From Planctomycetia bacterium (GTDB lineage: Bacteria > Planctomycetota > UBA1135 > UBA2386): a stretch of DNA of 50,102 nucleotides. Position 1 is the first letter of the stretch, and each line of letters starts with the position of its first letter. The DNA is taken from positions 1 through 50,102 of the forward strand of contig SXPB01000231.1 in assembly GCA_005776475.1 (NCBI GenBank), read 5' to 3'. The notes beneath the pieces were generated by a model. That model saw only the letters and a list, made by a program, of their open reading frames with translations, was not told the origin of the DNA and searched no databases. Made by a program: the position numbers and the translations under genes. Shown here piece by piece: positions 33,880 to 41,454 of the stretch.

Positions 33880-35775
33880 GTGGACCGACGCCACTTCGCG
33901 CAGCAGCACGCGCGCCTGCTGCAGCTCGAGCGCGACGCCGAGATCCATGAGGCCGAGCGGTTGCTGCACGCGCGCAGCGATGCCGAACTGCAGGCGCGCG
34001 GCACCACGCTGCTGCGCCTCGAAGTCGTCGATCTCGAGCCCGGCTTTGGCGGCCGCCTGCACGTCGTGCTGCGGCCGAGCCGGCTCGACAGCCTGCCAGC
34101 GCACCGCTTCGGGCCCGGCGACGTCGTCGCGATCCGCGCCAACCGCGACGACAAGCCCGTGTGCACCGGCGTGTTCGTGCGCGCGCGCAGCGACCAGGTG
34201 ACCGTCGCGATCGACGACGACGAAGTGGACCTGCCGTCGCTGGTGCGGCTCGACCAGATCGCCACCGACGTGACGTTCCGCCGGCTCGACGCGGCGTTGC
34301 GCGAACTGCAGCGCGATCGCAAGGGCGACGAAGCCCGCTTCTACGACGCGATGTTCGGCGAACGCGATCCCGAGTTCGCGCCGCGTCCCGAAACGGCGGC
34401 GATCCGCTGGTTCGACGCCACGCTCGACGCCTCGCAGCGCGACGCCATCGCCAACGCGCTGCGCGCCGAACACGTGGCGCTGATCCACGGCCCGCCCGGC
34501 ACCGGCAAGACGACCGCCGTGGTCGAGCTGATCCGCCAGTGCGTCGCCAACGGCGAACGCATCCTGGCCTGCGCTGCGTCGAACGTCGCCGTCGACAACC
34601 TCGCCGAGCGGCTGCTGCGCGCGGGTTTGCGCATCGTGCGGCTGGGTCACCCGGCCCGCGTGCAGGCGAACGTGCGCGACGTGTCGTTGGCGTCGCTGGT
34701 CGCCGACGCACCGGAGCAGAAACTCCTGCGCGACTGCCGCCGCGAAGTCGATGCCGGCCTGCGCCTGGTGCACAAGGCGAAGTCGCGGCAGGATCGCTGG
34801 GCTGCGCGCAACGCCGTGCGCGCGCTGCGCGCCGAACTGCGCCAGCTCGAGAGCGCCGTGACCAAGGGCATCGTCGACGGCGCCGAAGTCGTGCTCGCCA
34901 CCAACGTCGGTGCGGCCAGCGACCTGCTGACGACACGCCCGTTCCACCGCGTCGTGATCGACGAAGCGGCCCAGGCGCTCGAAGCGGCGTGCTGGATCCC
35001 GCTGCCGCTCGGCAAGCGCGTGGTGCTGGCCGGCGACCACCGCCAACTGCCGCCGACGATCCACTCGCAGGAAGCGGCGGCGGGCGGCCTTTCGTGCACG
35101 CTGTTCGAACGCCTGATGGACGGCGCGTACGGCCCGACGATCGGTCGCATGCTGAACGTGCAGTACCGCATGCACGAACGCATCATGGGCTGGTCGTCGC
35201 AGCGCCTCTACGGCGGCAAGCTGCACGCCGCCGAGTCGGTGCGCACGCACCTGCTCACCGGACTGGCCGACGTCGCCACCACCGAATGGACGAGCGAGCC
35301 GCTGTGCTTCATCGACACCGCCGGGTGCGGCCACGACGAAAGCCAGGGCGACGACGAAGGCAGCAAGAGCAATCCCGGCGAAGCGGAACTGGTCGTGCGC
35401 ATCGTCACCGCGTTGCGCGATGCCGGCGTTCCTGCCGCCGCGATCGCGGTGATCACGCCGTACAACGCGCAGGTGCAACTGCTGCGCACGCGGCTCGGCG
35501 GCGAGGCCGACCTCGAGATCGGCACCGTCGACGGCCTGCAGGGCCGCGAGAAGGAAGCGGTCGTCGTGTCGCTGGTGCGCAGCAACGAGCAGGGCGAAGT
35601 CGGCTTCCTCGCCGAACTGCGCCGACTCAACGTCGCGTTGACGCGCGCGCGGCGGCATCTGACCGTGGTCGGCGACAGCGCGACCCTGGCGCACGACCGC
35701 GATCTCTGCCAGTTGGTCGAGCACCTGCAACAGCACGCGTGCTACCGCAGTGCGTTCGAACTCGGCGACGCCTGA
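33880..35775 (+). CDS. superfamily 1 helicase, UPF1/IGHMBP2-like
   Basis: 631 aa from the GTG at 33880, 10 bp downstream of the dehydrogenase. The N-terminal ~180 residues carry a beta-barrel-like part (LVVLRPSRL, GDVVAIRANRD). The helicase core has Walker A GPPGTGKTT, CAASNVAVDNLAERLL (motif Ia), DEAAQALEAACW (Walker B), LAGDHRQLPPTI (motif III), MLNVQYRMHERIM (motif IV), IGTVDGLQGREKEAVV (motif V) and LNVALTRARRHL (motif VI). These are the signatures of the UPF1-like DNA/RNA helicases. Its stop TGA and the stop of the convergent ankyrin gene share the palindrome TGATCA, with no gap. Confidence 0.94.
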   Translation: MDRRHFAQQHARLLQLERDAEIHEAERLLHARSDAELQARGTTLLRLEVVDLEPGFGGRLHVVLRPSRLDSLPAHRFGPGDVVAIRANRDDKPVCTGVFVRARSDQVTVAIDDDEVDLPSLVRLDQIATDVTFRRLDAALRELQRDRKGDEARFYDAMFGERDPEFAPRPETAAIRWFDATLDASQRDAIANALRAEHVALIHGPPGTGKTTAVVELIRQCVANGERILACAASNVAVDNLAERLLRAGLRIVRLGHPARVQANVRDVSLASLVADAPEQKLLRDCRREVDAGLRLVHKAKSRQDRWAARNAVRALRAELRQLESAVTKGIVDGAEVVLATNVGAASDLLTTRPFHRVVIDEAAQALEAACWIPLPLGKRVVLAGDHRQLPPTIHSQEAAAGGLSCTLFERLMDGAYGPTIGRMLNVQYRMHERIMGWSSQRLYGGKLHAAESVRTHLLTGLADVATTEWTSEPLCFIDTAGCGHDESQGDDEGSKSNPGEAELVVRIVTALRDAGVPAAAIAVITPYNAQVQLLRTRLGGEADLEIGTVDGLQGREKEAVVVSLVRSNEQGEVGFLAELRRLNVALTRARRHLTVVGDSATLAHDRDLCQLVEHLQQHACYRSAFELGDA

Positions 35776-37167
35776 TCAGTAGGGCGCCGCAAACACGGCT
35801 TCGAACTTCGCGCGCAACTCGGTAACCGCGTAGTCGAGCGGCACTTTGCCTTCGCGGTCCTTCTTGGTGCGGTCGGCGCCGGCGCGCAGCATGCGCGCCG
35901 CCTGGTCTGGATGGCTGCAGCGAACGGCCTCGTGCAGGGGAGTGAGCCCGTTCTTCGCCGACGGTGACACCGGCGCCCCGCGCGCGAGCAGCAACTCCAC
36001 GCACTCCGGAGCGTTCCAGAACACGGCCCAGTGCAACGCGGTGTAGCCATCGTCCCCGGTCACGGCGATATCGGCACCGGCATCGAGCAGGAGTCGCAAC
36101 GCGACAACGTCGGTGCACATCGCCGCCCGCACCAACAGTGGCTCCTTGCGCGGCGCCTTCGCCAACTGGGGATCGGCAGTGAGAAAGCGCGCGAGCTCCT
36201 CGTGCATGCCGAGCGTCAGCGCCGCGAACGCATCCAACGGCACGCCGTGCTGCAGCAGCAGTTTCGCGGCGCGCTGCCGCTGCCGGCGCACCAGCTCCTC
36301 CGTTCCTCGCGCCAGATACTCACAGGTGAATTGCAGCAATGTGGGTCCCTTGGCGAGAGACGCCCCTTTGCCGAGCAGCGTCGCCATCGCCTGCACACTC
36401 GCGCCCGCCGCCGCCGCCTGCAGGGCGGTGCCCCCATGTTGGTCGGGCTCGTCGACGTTCATGCCGCGCGCCAACAACACGTCGATGCTGGCACCCGCAT
36501 CGCGCTGCGCCGCCGCGTGCAGCAGCGTCGAACCGGTGAAACCCCATTTGCCCTCGAACCGCTGGTCGATCGGTTCGCCGGCGTCGAGCAGCATCGCCAA
36601 CGTTGCGGGGTGAGCCACCGCGAAGAAGGCCAGGCTCGGCATCGCGCCACCTAGCTCGACCTGGGGACGCGGCGCCGCGCGCGGCAGCGCGAGACGCAAC
36701 GTCGCCGTGGCCCCAGCTTGCGCCGCGCGCATCTGGGTCGGCCACGGCACTTCGTCGGTGTTGTCGGCGAGCCAGCGCCGCACCCAGGTCTCGTCGTCGG
36801 CAACCATCGCCGTCAGGAGGTCGAGCGGCGCGCCGTAGTCGCGCAACAAGCGAACGACCGCACCGTGGCCCCCGTCGGCTGCGCGCTGGATCGCAGTGCG
36901 CGCGTTCGCATCCGTTGCATCGATCGGCGCCTTCGCTGCGAGCAACTCACGAACGCAAGCGATCGAGCCACGCGCCGCTGCGACATTCAACGGCGGCCAG
37001 CCACCTTCGATCTTGCCGTCGCGCATCGCCGGCCGTTCACGCAGCAACGTCGCCAGCGCCACGCCGTCGTCGCGCACGAGGATCGTGGTCAACTCGGCTT
37101 CCTGAGCCCGCAATGCAACGAGCGCGAGCGACCACACCACCGCCGACACGGCCAGGCGAGCGTTCAC
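35776..37167 (-). CDS. secreted ankyrin-repeat protein
   Basis: 463 aa from the GTG at 37167, which overlaps the hydrolase stop (GTGA). The signal peptide ends LRAQ. It holds at least eight ankyrin repeats with the usual TPLH/AA..G...LL pattern: GWPPLNVAAARGSIACVRELL, TAIQRAADGGHGAVVRLL, TLLHAAAQRDAGASIDVLL, TALHWAVFWNAPECVELL, TPLHEAVRCSHPDQAARML. Ankyrin arrays bind proteins; here the partner would be outside the cytoplasm. The longer 648-aa ORF includes a shadow of the hydrolase and is rejected. Confidence 0.88.
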   Translation of the reverse strand: MNARLAVSAVVWSLALVALRAQEAELTTILVRDDGVALATLLRERPAMRDGKIEGGWPPLNVAAARGSIACVRELLAAKAPIDATDANARTAIQRAADGGHGAVVRLLRDYGAPLDLLTAMVADDETWVRRWLADNTDEVPWPTQMRAAQAGATATLRLALPRAAPRPQVELGGAMPSLAFFAVAHPATLAMLLDAGEPIDQRFEGKWGFTGSTLLHAAAQRDAGASIDVLLARGMNVDEPDQHGGTALQAAAAGASVQAMATLLGKGASLAKGPTLLQFTCEYLARGTEELVRRQRQRAAKLLLQHGVPLDAFAALTLGMHEELARFLTADPQLAKAPRKEPLLVRAAMCTDVVALRLLLDAGADIAVTGDDGYTALHWAVFWNAPECVELLLARGAPVSPSAKNGLTPLHEAVRCSHPDQAARMLRAGADRTKKDREGKVPLDYAVTELRAKFEAVFAAPY

Positions 37168-38084
37168 TTGCCCGTCCCAGCCGGCGCGGGTGCAACCGCC
37201 TTCACCGGCACACCGAACAACGCCACTTCGCACTGCGGATGCGCGAACATCTTCTCGTGGTCGTGCTCGACCCCCACCGCTTCGACGAGCCGCCAATTGC
37301 ACTTCCAGCCGCGCGCCGCGGCCAAGGCCTGCGCGTGCCACCACAACGCCAGCCCACGCTGGTGCCGTCCGCTGCCCTGCCGCATCGCATCGGGGCTCTT
37401 GTCGAACCACTCGTCGTCGTGGTCGTCGCCGGTGCCCAGATACAGCGTCAGCGGAGCTTCGAGGTAGGCCCGCAACCGGTCGTCGTTCGCCAACGTCGCC
37501 GGCAACCCGCCAAAGCCGTAGCCAAACGGCACTGCCAGCGTCGGCAGCAGCACGCTGCCAGGGTTCGCCGCCACCAACCGTTCCGCACCGACGTCCTGGA
37601 ACGCACTCATGCGCACGACGAACTGGCCGCCGGCCGAGTGGCCGATCACCCAGAGCTTGCTGTCCTTGCCGGTGCGCGCGCGGATCGCCGCGGCGAGCTC
37701 CGGAATGCGCGCGTAGGTCCACTCCGCCGCGGGCGCCGCACTGCCGTCCTCGCGCAGGAGCCCGCCACGCTGGTAGGCGCGGCTCGGGAACCGCTCGGCG
37801 TCGAACTTCGGCGCCACCACCAGCATGCCGAAGCGCTCGCCCATCGAAACCGCGTGGTCGCGATACTCGTCGGCGTTGCGCAACACCCCGTGCATCACGA
37901 ACAGCATGCGCTCACCGTTCCACTGCGGCGGGCGGAACGTGAACACCGGCAACTCCACCGGGCCTGCCTGCACCTTGAGTTCAGCCTTGCCCTCGGGCAC
38001 GTCGGCCAGCGCCGTCTTCGCTTGCGCAACCAAACCAGCGGCAGCCAGCCCGCACAGCGACAACGTCCGGAGGAATCTCAGCAT
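37164..38084 (-). CDS. secreted alpha/beta hydrolase
   Basis: 306 aa from the ATG at 38084. The signal peptide ends GLVAQ. The fold is seen in RMLFVMHGVLRNADEYRDHA (oxyanion region), LWVIGHSAGGQFVVRM with nucleophile Ser in GHSAGG, LYLGTGDDHDDEWF with a candidate acidic residue, and a final His in VGVEHDHEKMF. This resembles poly(3-hydroxybutyrate) depolymerase-like or feruloyl-esterase-like enzymes but the substrate is unknown. It overlaps the YdeI-like gene by 7 bp and the ankyrin gene by 4 bp, so the three form a tight unit. Confidence 0.83.
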   Translation of the reverse strand: MLRFLRTLSLCGLAAAGLVAQAKTALADVPEGKAELKVQAGPVELPVFTFRPPQWNGERMLFVMHGVLRNADEYRDHAVSMGERFGMLVVAPKFDAERFPSRAYQRGGLLREDGSAAPAAEWTYARIPELAAAIRARTGKDSKLWVIGHSAGGQFVVRMSAFQDVGAERLVAANPGSVLLPTLAVPFGYGFGGLPATLANDDRLRAYLEAPLTLYLGTGDDHDDEWFDKSPDAMRQGSGRHQRGLALWWHAQALAAARGWKCNWRLVEAVGVEHDHEKMFAHPQCEVALFGVPVKAVAPAPAGTGK

Positions 38085-38674
38085 CGTTCGTACTTCCAGT
38101 TGCGGCGTTTGCCTTCGGCGATCCATACGACGGCCTGCTCGATGCGGCGGGCTCGGGTGTCGTCTTTCCTGGCGTCGACGATCCACTCGTGGTACTCGCG
38201 CTGCGCCCCTGGCGGGAACGCCTCGAAACACCGCAGGGCCTTAGGGTTCGCGGCCAACGCGCGCAAGAAGTCGGGGTTCCTGGCGAGCGGCGGCTTCGTT
38301 CCCGACCGTCGACGCGGCACGGCGACACCGGCCTCGTTCAACGCCATCGCCTTCGCCAGCACCTGCGCGAAGGCCCGCTTCGTCGGCAGGTCCGCACGTG
38401 TGGTCATGCGCCCGACAGCGTCGATCGCCGCCGCCAGGCCGGGCTCCTTCTTCAGCAGGGTCTCCTTCCAGAAACCGAAGGTGCAGTAGGCCTTGAACGC
38501 CGCCATGCCGCCCAGCAAGCCGTGGTGCTCGAAGGACGGCGTACGCCACTTGAGGGTCTCTTTGACCTCAGGACACGCCGCGTGCACACGCGCGCGCAAT
38601 TCGACGAGCACGGGTCGGGCATATTCGGGAGCCTTCTCGATGTAGGCGTCGATGCGAGGATCGCGAGTGGCCAT
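38078..38674 (-). CDS. YdeI/OmdA family protein (DUF1801 plus bacteriocin-protection-like)
   Basis: 198 aa from the ATG at 38674. The first ~115 residues match DUF1801/YdhG-like proteins (DAYIEKAPEYARPVLVELRARVHAACPEVKETLKWRTPSFEHHG, FKAYCTFGFWKETLL). The rest matches the YdeI/OmdA C-terminal end (CFEAFPPGAQREYHEWIVDARKDDTRARRIEQAVVWIAEGKRRNWKYE). The family is cytoplasmic with uncertain function. The 254-aa ORF-track version is extended by noise. First gene of the overlapping minus-strand unit, diverging from the subtilisin-like gene by 112 bp. Confidence 0.87.
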   Translation of the reverse strand: MATRDPRIDAYIEKAPEYARPVLVELRARVHAACPEVKETLKWRTPSFEHHGLLGGMAAFKAYCTFGFWKETLLKKEPGLAAAIDAVGRMTTRADLPTKRAFAQVLAKAMALNEAGVAVPRRRSGTKPPLARNPDFLRALAANPKALRCFEAFPPGAQREYHEWIVDARKDDTRARRIEQAVVWIAEGKRRNWKYERC

Positions 38675-38786
38675 GGGAACGGGTGGGCGCGGCCCAAAGT
38701 GCATTGGACCGCGAATCAGGGGATTGACGCAGGCGGGGAGCCCGATGACAAGGTTCCGTCGTCTCTGCCCTTCTCCACCGAGGACC

Positions 38787-41162
38787 ATGCCCAGGATCAC
38801 CGCGTCCGCGTTCCTTCCCGCGCTCGTTTTGGCAGCTCCCATTCTGGCCCAGAACGAACCGAGCCCACAGCTGCGACTGCATTACGCCAGTTTCGATCCG
38901 GTGACTGTAGCACCGCCCGTGCCGGCCGACCTGATGGCAGCAGCGACCAACCGCCTGCGCGTAGTGCAGTTCGCCAGTGCACCGACGCCGGCCGATCGCC
39001 GCGCGCTGGAAGACCACGGCGTCAGCATCCACGCCTACGCACCGACGAACGCCTTCGTCGTGCGCGCCGATGCCGCCCAGAGTGCCGCCATCGCGAAGCT
39101 GCCGCGCACGCGCTGGGTCGGCCCCTTCGAACCCGCCTGGAAGCTCGAGCCCGCGCTGTTCGCCGACCTGCAACGCGGCACCGTCGCCGCCGACCGCTAC
39201 GTCGTGGTCCTGGTCGAACCTCGCACCGACGAAGCCGCAACGGTCGCGGAGATCGAACGCCTCGGCGGTTCGATGTGGCGCTACGCCGCTGGCAACCTGC
39301 TCGTCGAAGCCGACCTGACCGCAGCCCAGGTCCGCGACCTCGCCCACGCCGACACCGTGCTGTGGATCCAGCGCGCCACGCCGATCGAACTCGACATGGA
39401 CCAGGCGCGCATCCAAGGCGGCGGCAACTACGTCGAGGCGATGGGCGGCCACACTGGCAAGGGTGTGCGCGGCCACATCATGGAAGGCATCTACCCGACG
39501 CATCCGGAGTTCGCCGCGAACGCCTGGCGCACCGCTCCGCTGCAGGTGTTCAGCGGTGTGGGCACCACGCACGGCAACTCGACCTTCGGCGAGGTGTTCT
39601 CCGCCGGCGTCGATCCGCTGGCGCGTGGCATGTGCCCGGATGGCCAGGGCTACTTCACCGACTACAACTTCATCATCAACACCCCGGCGATGAGCACGGG
39701 GCAGAACAGTCGCTACGGCGTCATCCAGGAGATCACGAACCCGGCCAACCCGTGGAAGGTGATGTTCCAGACGGCATCGTGGGGCAACACGCAGATCATG
39801 CTCTACGACGCGCGCTCGGCGGAGATGGACTGGATCATCCACCAGTTCGACATCCCGATCTGCCAGAGCCAGTCGAACACCAGCAACATGAACTCGCGCC
39901 CGCAAGCCTGGGCGAAGAACATCATTTCCGTCGGCGCGATCCGTCACAACAACACCGCGAACCCCAACGACGACACGCAGAGCGGCACCAGCATGGGCCC
40001 GGCCGCCGACGGCCGCATCAAGCCCGAGATGTGCGGCTACTACGACTCGATCTACACCACCAACGGGGCGACGACCTACACCACCGGCTTCGGCGGCACG
40101 TCCGGTGCCACGCCGATGGTCGCCGGACACCTCGGTCTCGTGATCGAGATGTTCACCGATGGTTACTTCGGACACGCCGCCGCGCCGACCTGGCAGGATC
40201 GCTTCGCCTACAAGCCGCACTTCTCGACGGCGAAGGCGCTGCTCATCAACACCGCGCGCCAGTACGACCCCGCGATCGTCGGCACCGGCACCGCGAACCG
40301 GTTCCGCCAGGGCTGGGGCTTCCCGGCCCTGCACGACCTGTTCGACCTGCGCCGCAACATGCTGGTCATCGACGAACTCGAAGTGCTGCAGCAGGGCGGC
40401 GCGCGCACCTACTGGGTGCACGTGAAGCCGGGCACGCCGCAGTTCCGCTCGACGATGGTCTACGCCGATCTGCCGGCCGCGGCACCGTTCGGCAACCCGC
40501 ACCGCGTGAACGACGTGAACCTGCAGGTCACGGCGCCGGATGGCACGATCTACCACGGCAACACGGGCATGGCCACTGCGACGACGGCGCTCTACACGGC
40601 CCCGGGCGGCACGCCCAATGCGGTCGACACCGTCGAAAACGTCTACGTGCAGAACCCGGCGACGGGCCTGTGGCGCGTCGACGTCTCGGCGCCGCTGGTG
40701 GCACTCGACCAGCACGTGGAGACGGCCGCGGTCGACACTGACTTCGCGCTGGTGTCGAGTGGGATCGGCGGTGGCCGTGACGTCTCGGGTCCGGTGCTCG
40801 ACCTGGCCTCGAACGCACCCGGCAACCTGACGTTGAGCATCACCAACCTGCCCGCCGGCTACGTCGAAGGCCACGTGCTGTTCTCGTTCGCCACGTCGCG
40901 GCCGCTGGCGATGGGCAACTTCCTCGGCCTCGAACTCGACTCGCTGTCGTTCCTCAGCCTGACGGCGCCGCTGACGCTGGGCGACCCGCTGCACTTCCCG
41001 GCCACGCCGAGCCTGTCGGCCTTCCCGAACGCCCCGTTCGTGTTCCCGGCCTGGATCCCGGCAGCACTGCAGGGCTGGTCGCTGGACGCCGTCGCGTTCT
41101 TCTTCGATGCGTCGGGCGCAATCCACGCCGCCTCGAACGTCGATCGCGTCATCGTGCAATGA
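38787..41162 (+). CDS. secreted subtilisin-like serine peptidase (S8) with atypical acidic residue
   Basis: 791 aa from the ATG at 38787 (MPRITASAF), which gives a leader ending ILAQ. An N-terminal propeptide-like part (RALEDHGVSIHAYAPTNAFVV, VLVEPRTDEAATVAEIERLGG) precedes the S8 core. The catalytic His262 is in GTTHGNSTFG and Ser439 in GGTSGATPMVAGH. At the aspartate position the sequence reads GHIMEGIYPTHPEF with Glu233 instead of the usual Asp of DTG or DSG. A proprotein-convertase-like beta domain follows (RVNDVNLQVTAPDGTIYHGN), then the ~120-residue tail that resembles other secreted proteins here. Start alternatives are ATG at 38745 and at 38652. Confidence 0.86.
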   Translation: MPRITASAFLPALVLAAPILAQNEPSPQLRLHYASFDPVTVAPPVPADLMAAATNRLRVVQFASAPTPADRRALEDHGVSIHAYAPTNAFVVRADAAQSAAIAKLPRTRWVGPFEPAWKLEPALFADLQRGTVAADRYVVVLVEPRTDEAATVAEIERLGGSMWRYAAGNLLVEADLTAAQVRDLAHADTVLWIQRATPIELDMDQARIQGGGNYVEAMGGHTGKGVRGHIMEGIYPTHPEFAANAWRTAPLQVFSGVGTTHGNSTFGEVFSAGVDPLARGMCPDGQGYFTDYNFIINTPAMSTGQNSRYGVIQEITNPANPWKVMFQTASWGNTQIMLYDARSAEMDWIIHQFDIPICQSQSNTSNMNSRPQAWAKNIISVGAIRHNNTANPNDDTQSGTSMGPAADGRIKPEMCGYYDSIYTTNGATTYTTGFGGTSGATPMVAGHLGLVIEMFTDGYFGHAAAPTWQDRFAYKPHFSTAKALLINTARQYDPAIVGTGTANRFRQGWGFPALHDLFDLRRNMLVIDELEVLQQGGARTYWVHVKPGTPQFRSTMVYADLPAAAPFGNPHRVNDVNLQVTAPDGTIYHGNTGMATATTALYTAPGGTPNAVDTVENVYVQNPATGLWRVDVSAPLVALDQHVETAAVDTDFALVSSGIGGGRDVSGPVLDLASNAPGNLTLSITNLPAGYVEGHVLFSFATSRPLAMGNFLGLELDSLSFLSLTAPLTLGDPLHFPATPSLSAFPNAPFVFPAWIPAALQGWSLDAVAFFFDASGAIHAASNVDRVIVQ

Positions 41163-41196
41163 CCCGCGGCGCTGGAGCGCCGCCCGCAGGGCCCGC

Positions 41197-41222
41197 GGCG
41201 AGGACTTGCTGAAGTCCTCGCC
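41197..41222. repeat. perfect 11-bp hairpin at the head of the repeat array
   Basis: GGCGAGGACTT (41197-41207) and AAGTCCTCGCC (41212-41222) pair perfectly around a 4-nt loop, GCTG. The same palindromic core recurs in each 72-bp unit in weaker form (AGGACTTGGTCGAGTCCT). It lies 34 bp after the stop of the subtilisin-like gene. No U tract follows. Confidence 0.8.
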
Positions 41223-41230
41223 CTAGGCGG

Positions 41231-41447
41231 GCCGAGGTCAGGACCGCGGCGTCGCGCCTTCGACGCGAGGCAAGGACTTGGTCGAGTCCTCGCCCCGGCG
41301 AGGCCGAGGTCAGGACCGCCGCGTCGCGCCTTCGGCGCGAGGCAAGGACTTGGTCGAGTCCTCGCCCCGGCGAGGCCGAGGTCAGGACCGCGGCGTCGCG
41401 CCTTCGGCGCGAGGCAAGGACTTGGTCGAGTCCTCGCCGAAGGCGAG
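41231..41447. repeat. 72-bp tandem repeat, three units, between convergent genes
   Basis: Three consecutive copies start with GCCGAGGTCAGGACCGC at 41231, 41303 and 41375. Units 1 and 2 differ by two bases in 72; unit 3 is near-identical and ends with a small change (CCGAAGGCGAG). Each unit carries two potential hairpins: GCGCC-TTC-GGCGC and AGGACT-TGGTCG-AGTCCT. A partial unit (the 41197 hairpin) precedes them. The array fills the 292 bp between the subtilisin-like and cytochrome peroxidase-like genes, and its end is 8 bp from the latter's stop. There are no unique spacers, so it is not a CRISPR array. Unit length is a multiple of three, which creates a spurious 24-aa repeat in the ORF track. 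Confidence 0.92.
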
Positions 41448-41454
41448 GCCTCGA

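Noticed and set aside
41231-41447. Possible CRISPR array
   Set aside because: The 72-bp units follow each other directly without unique spacers, and no cas genes are present.
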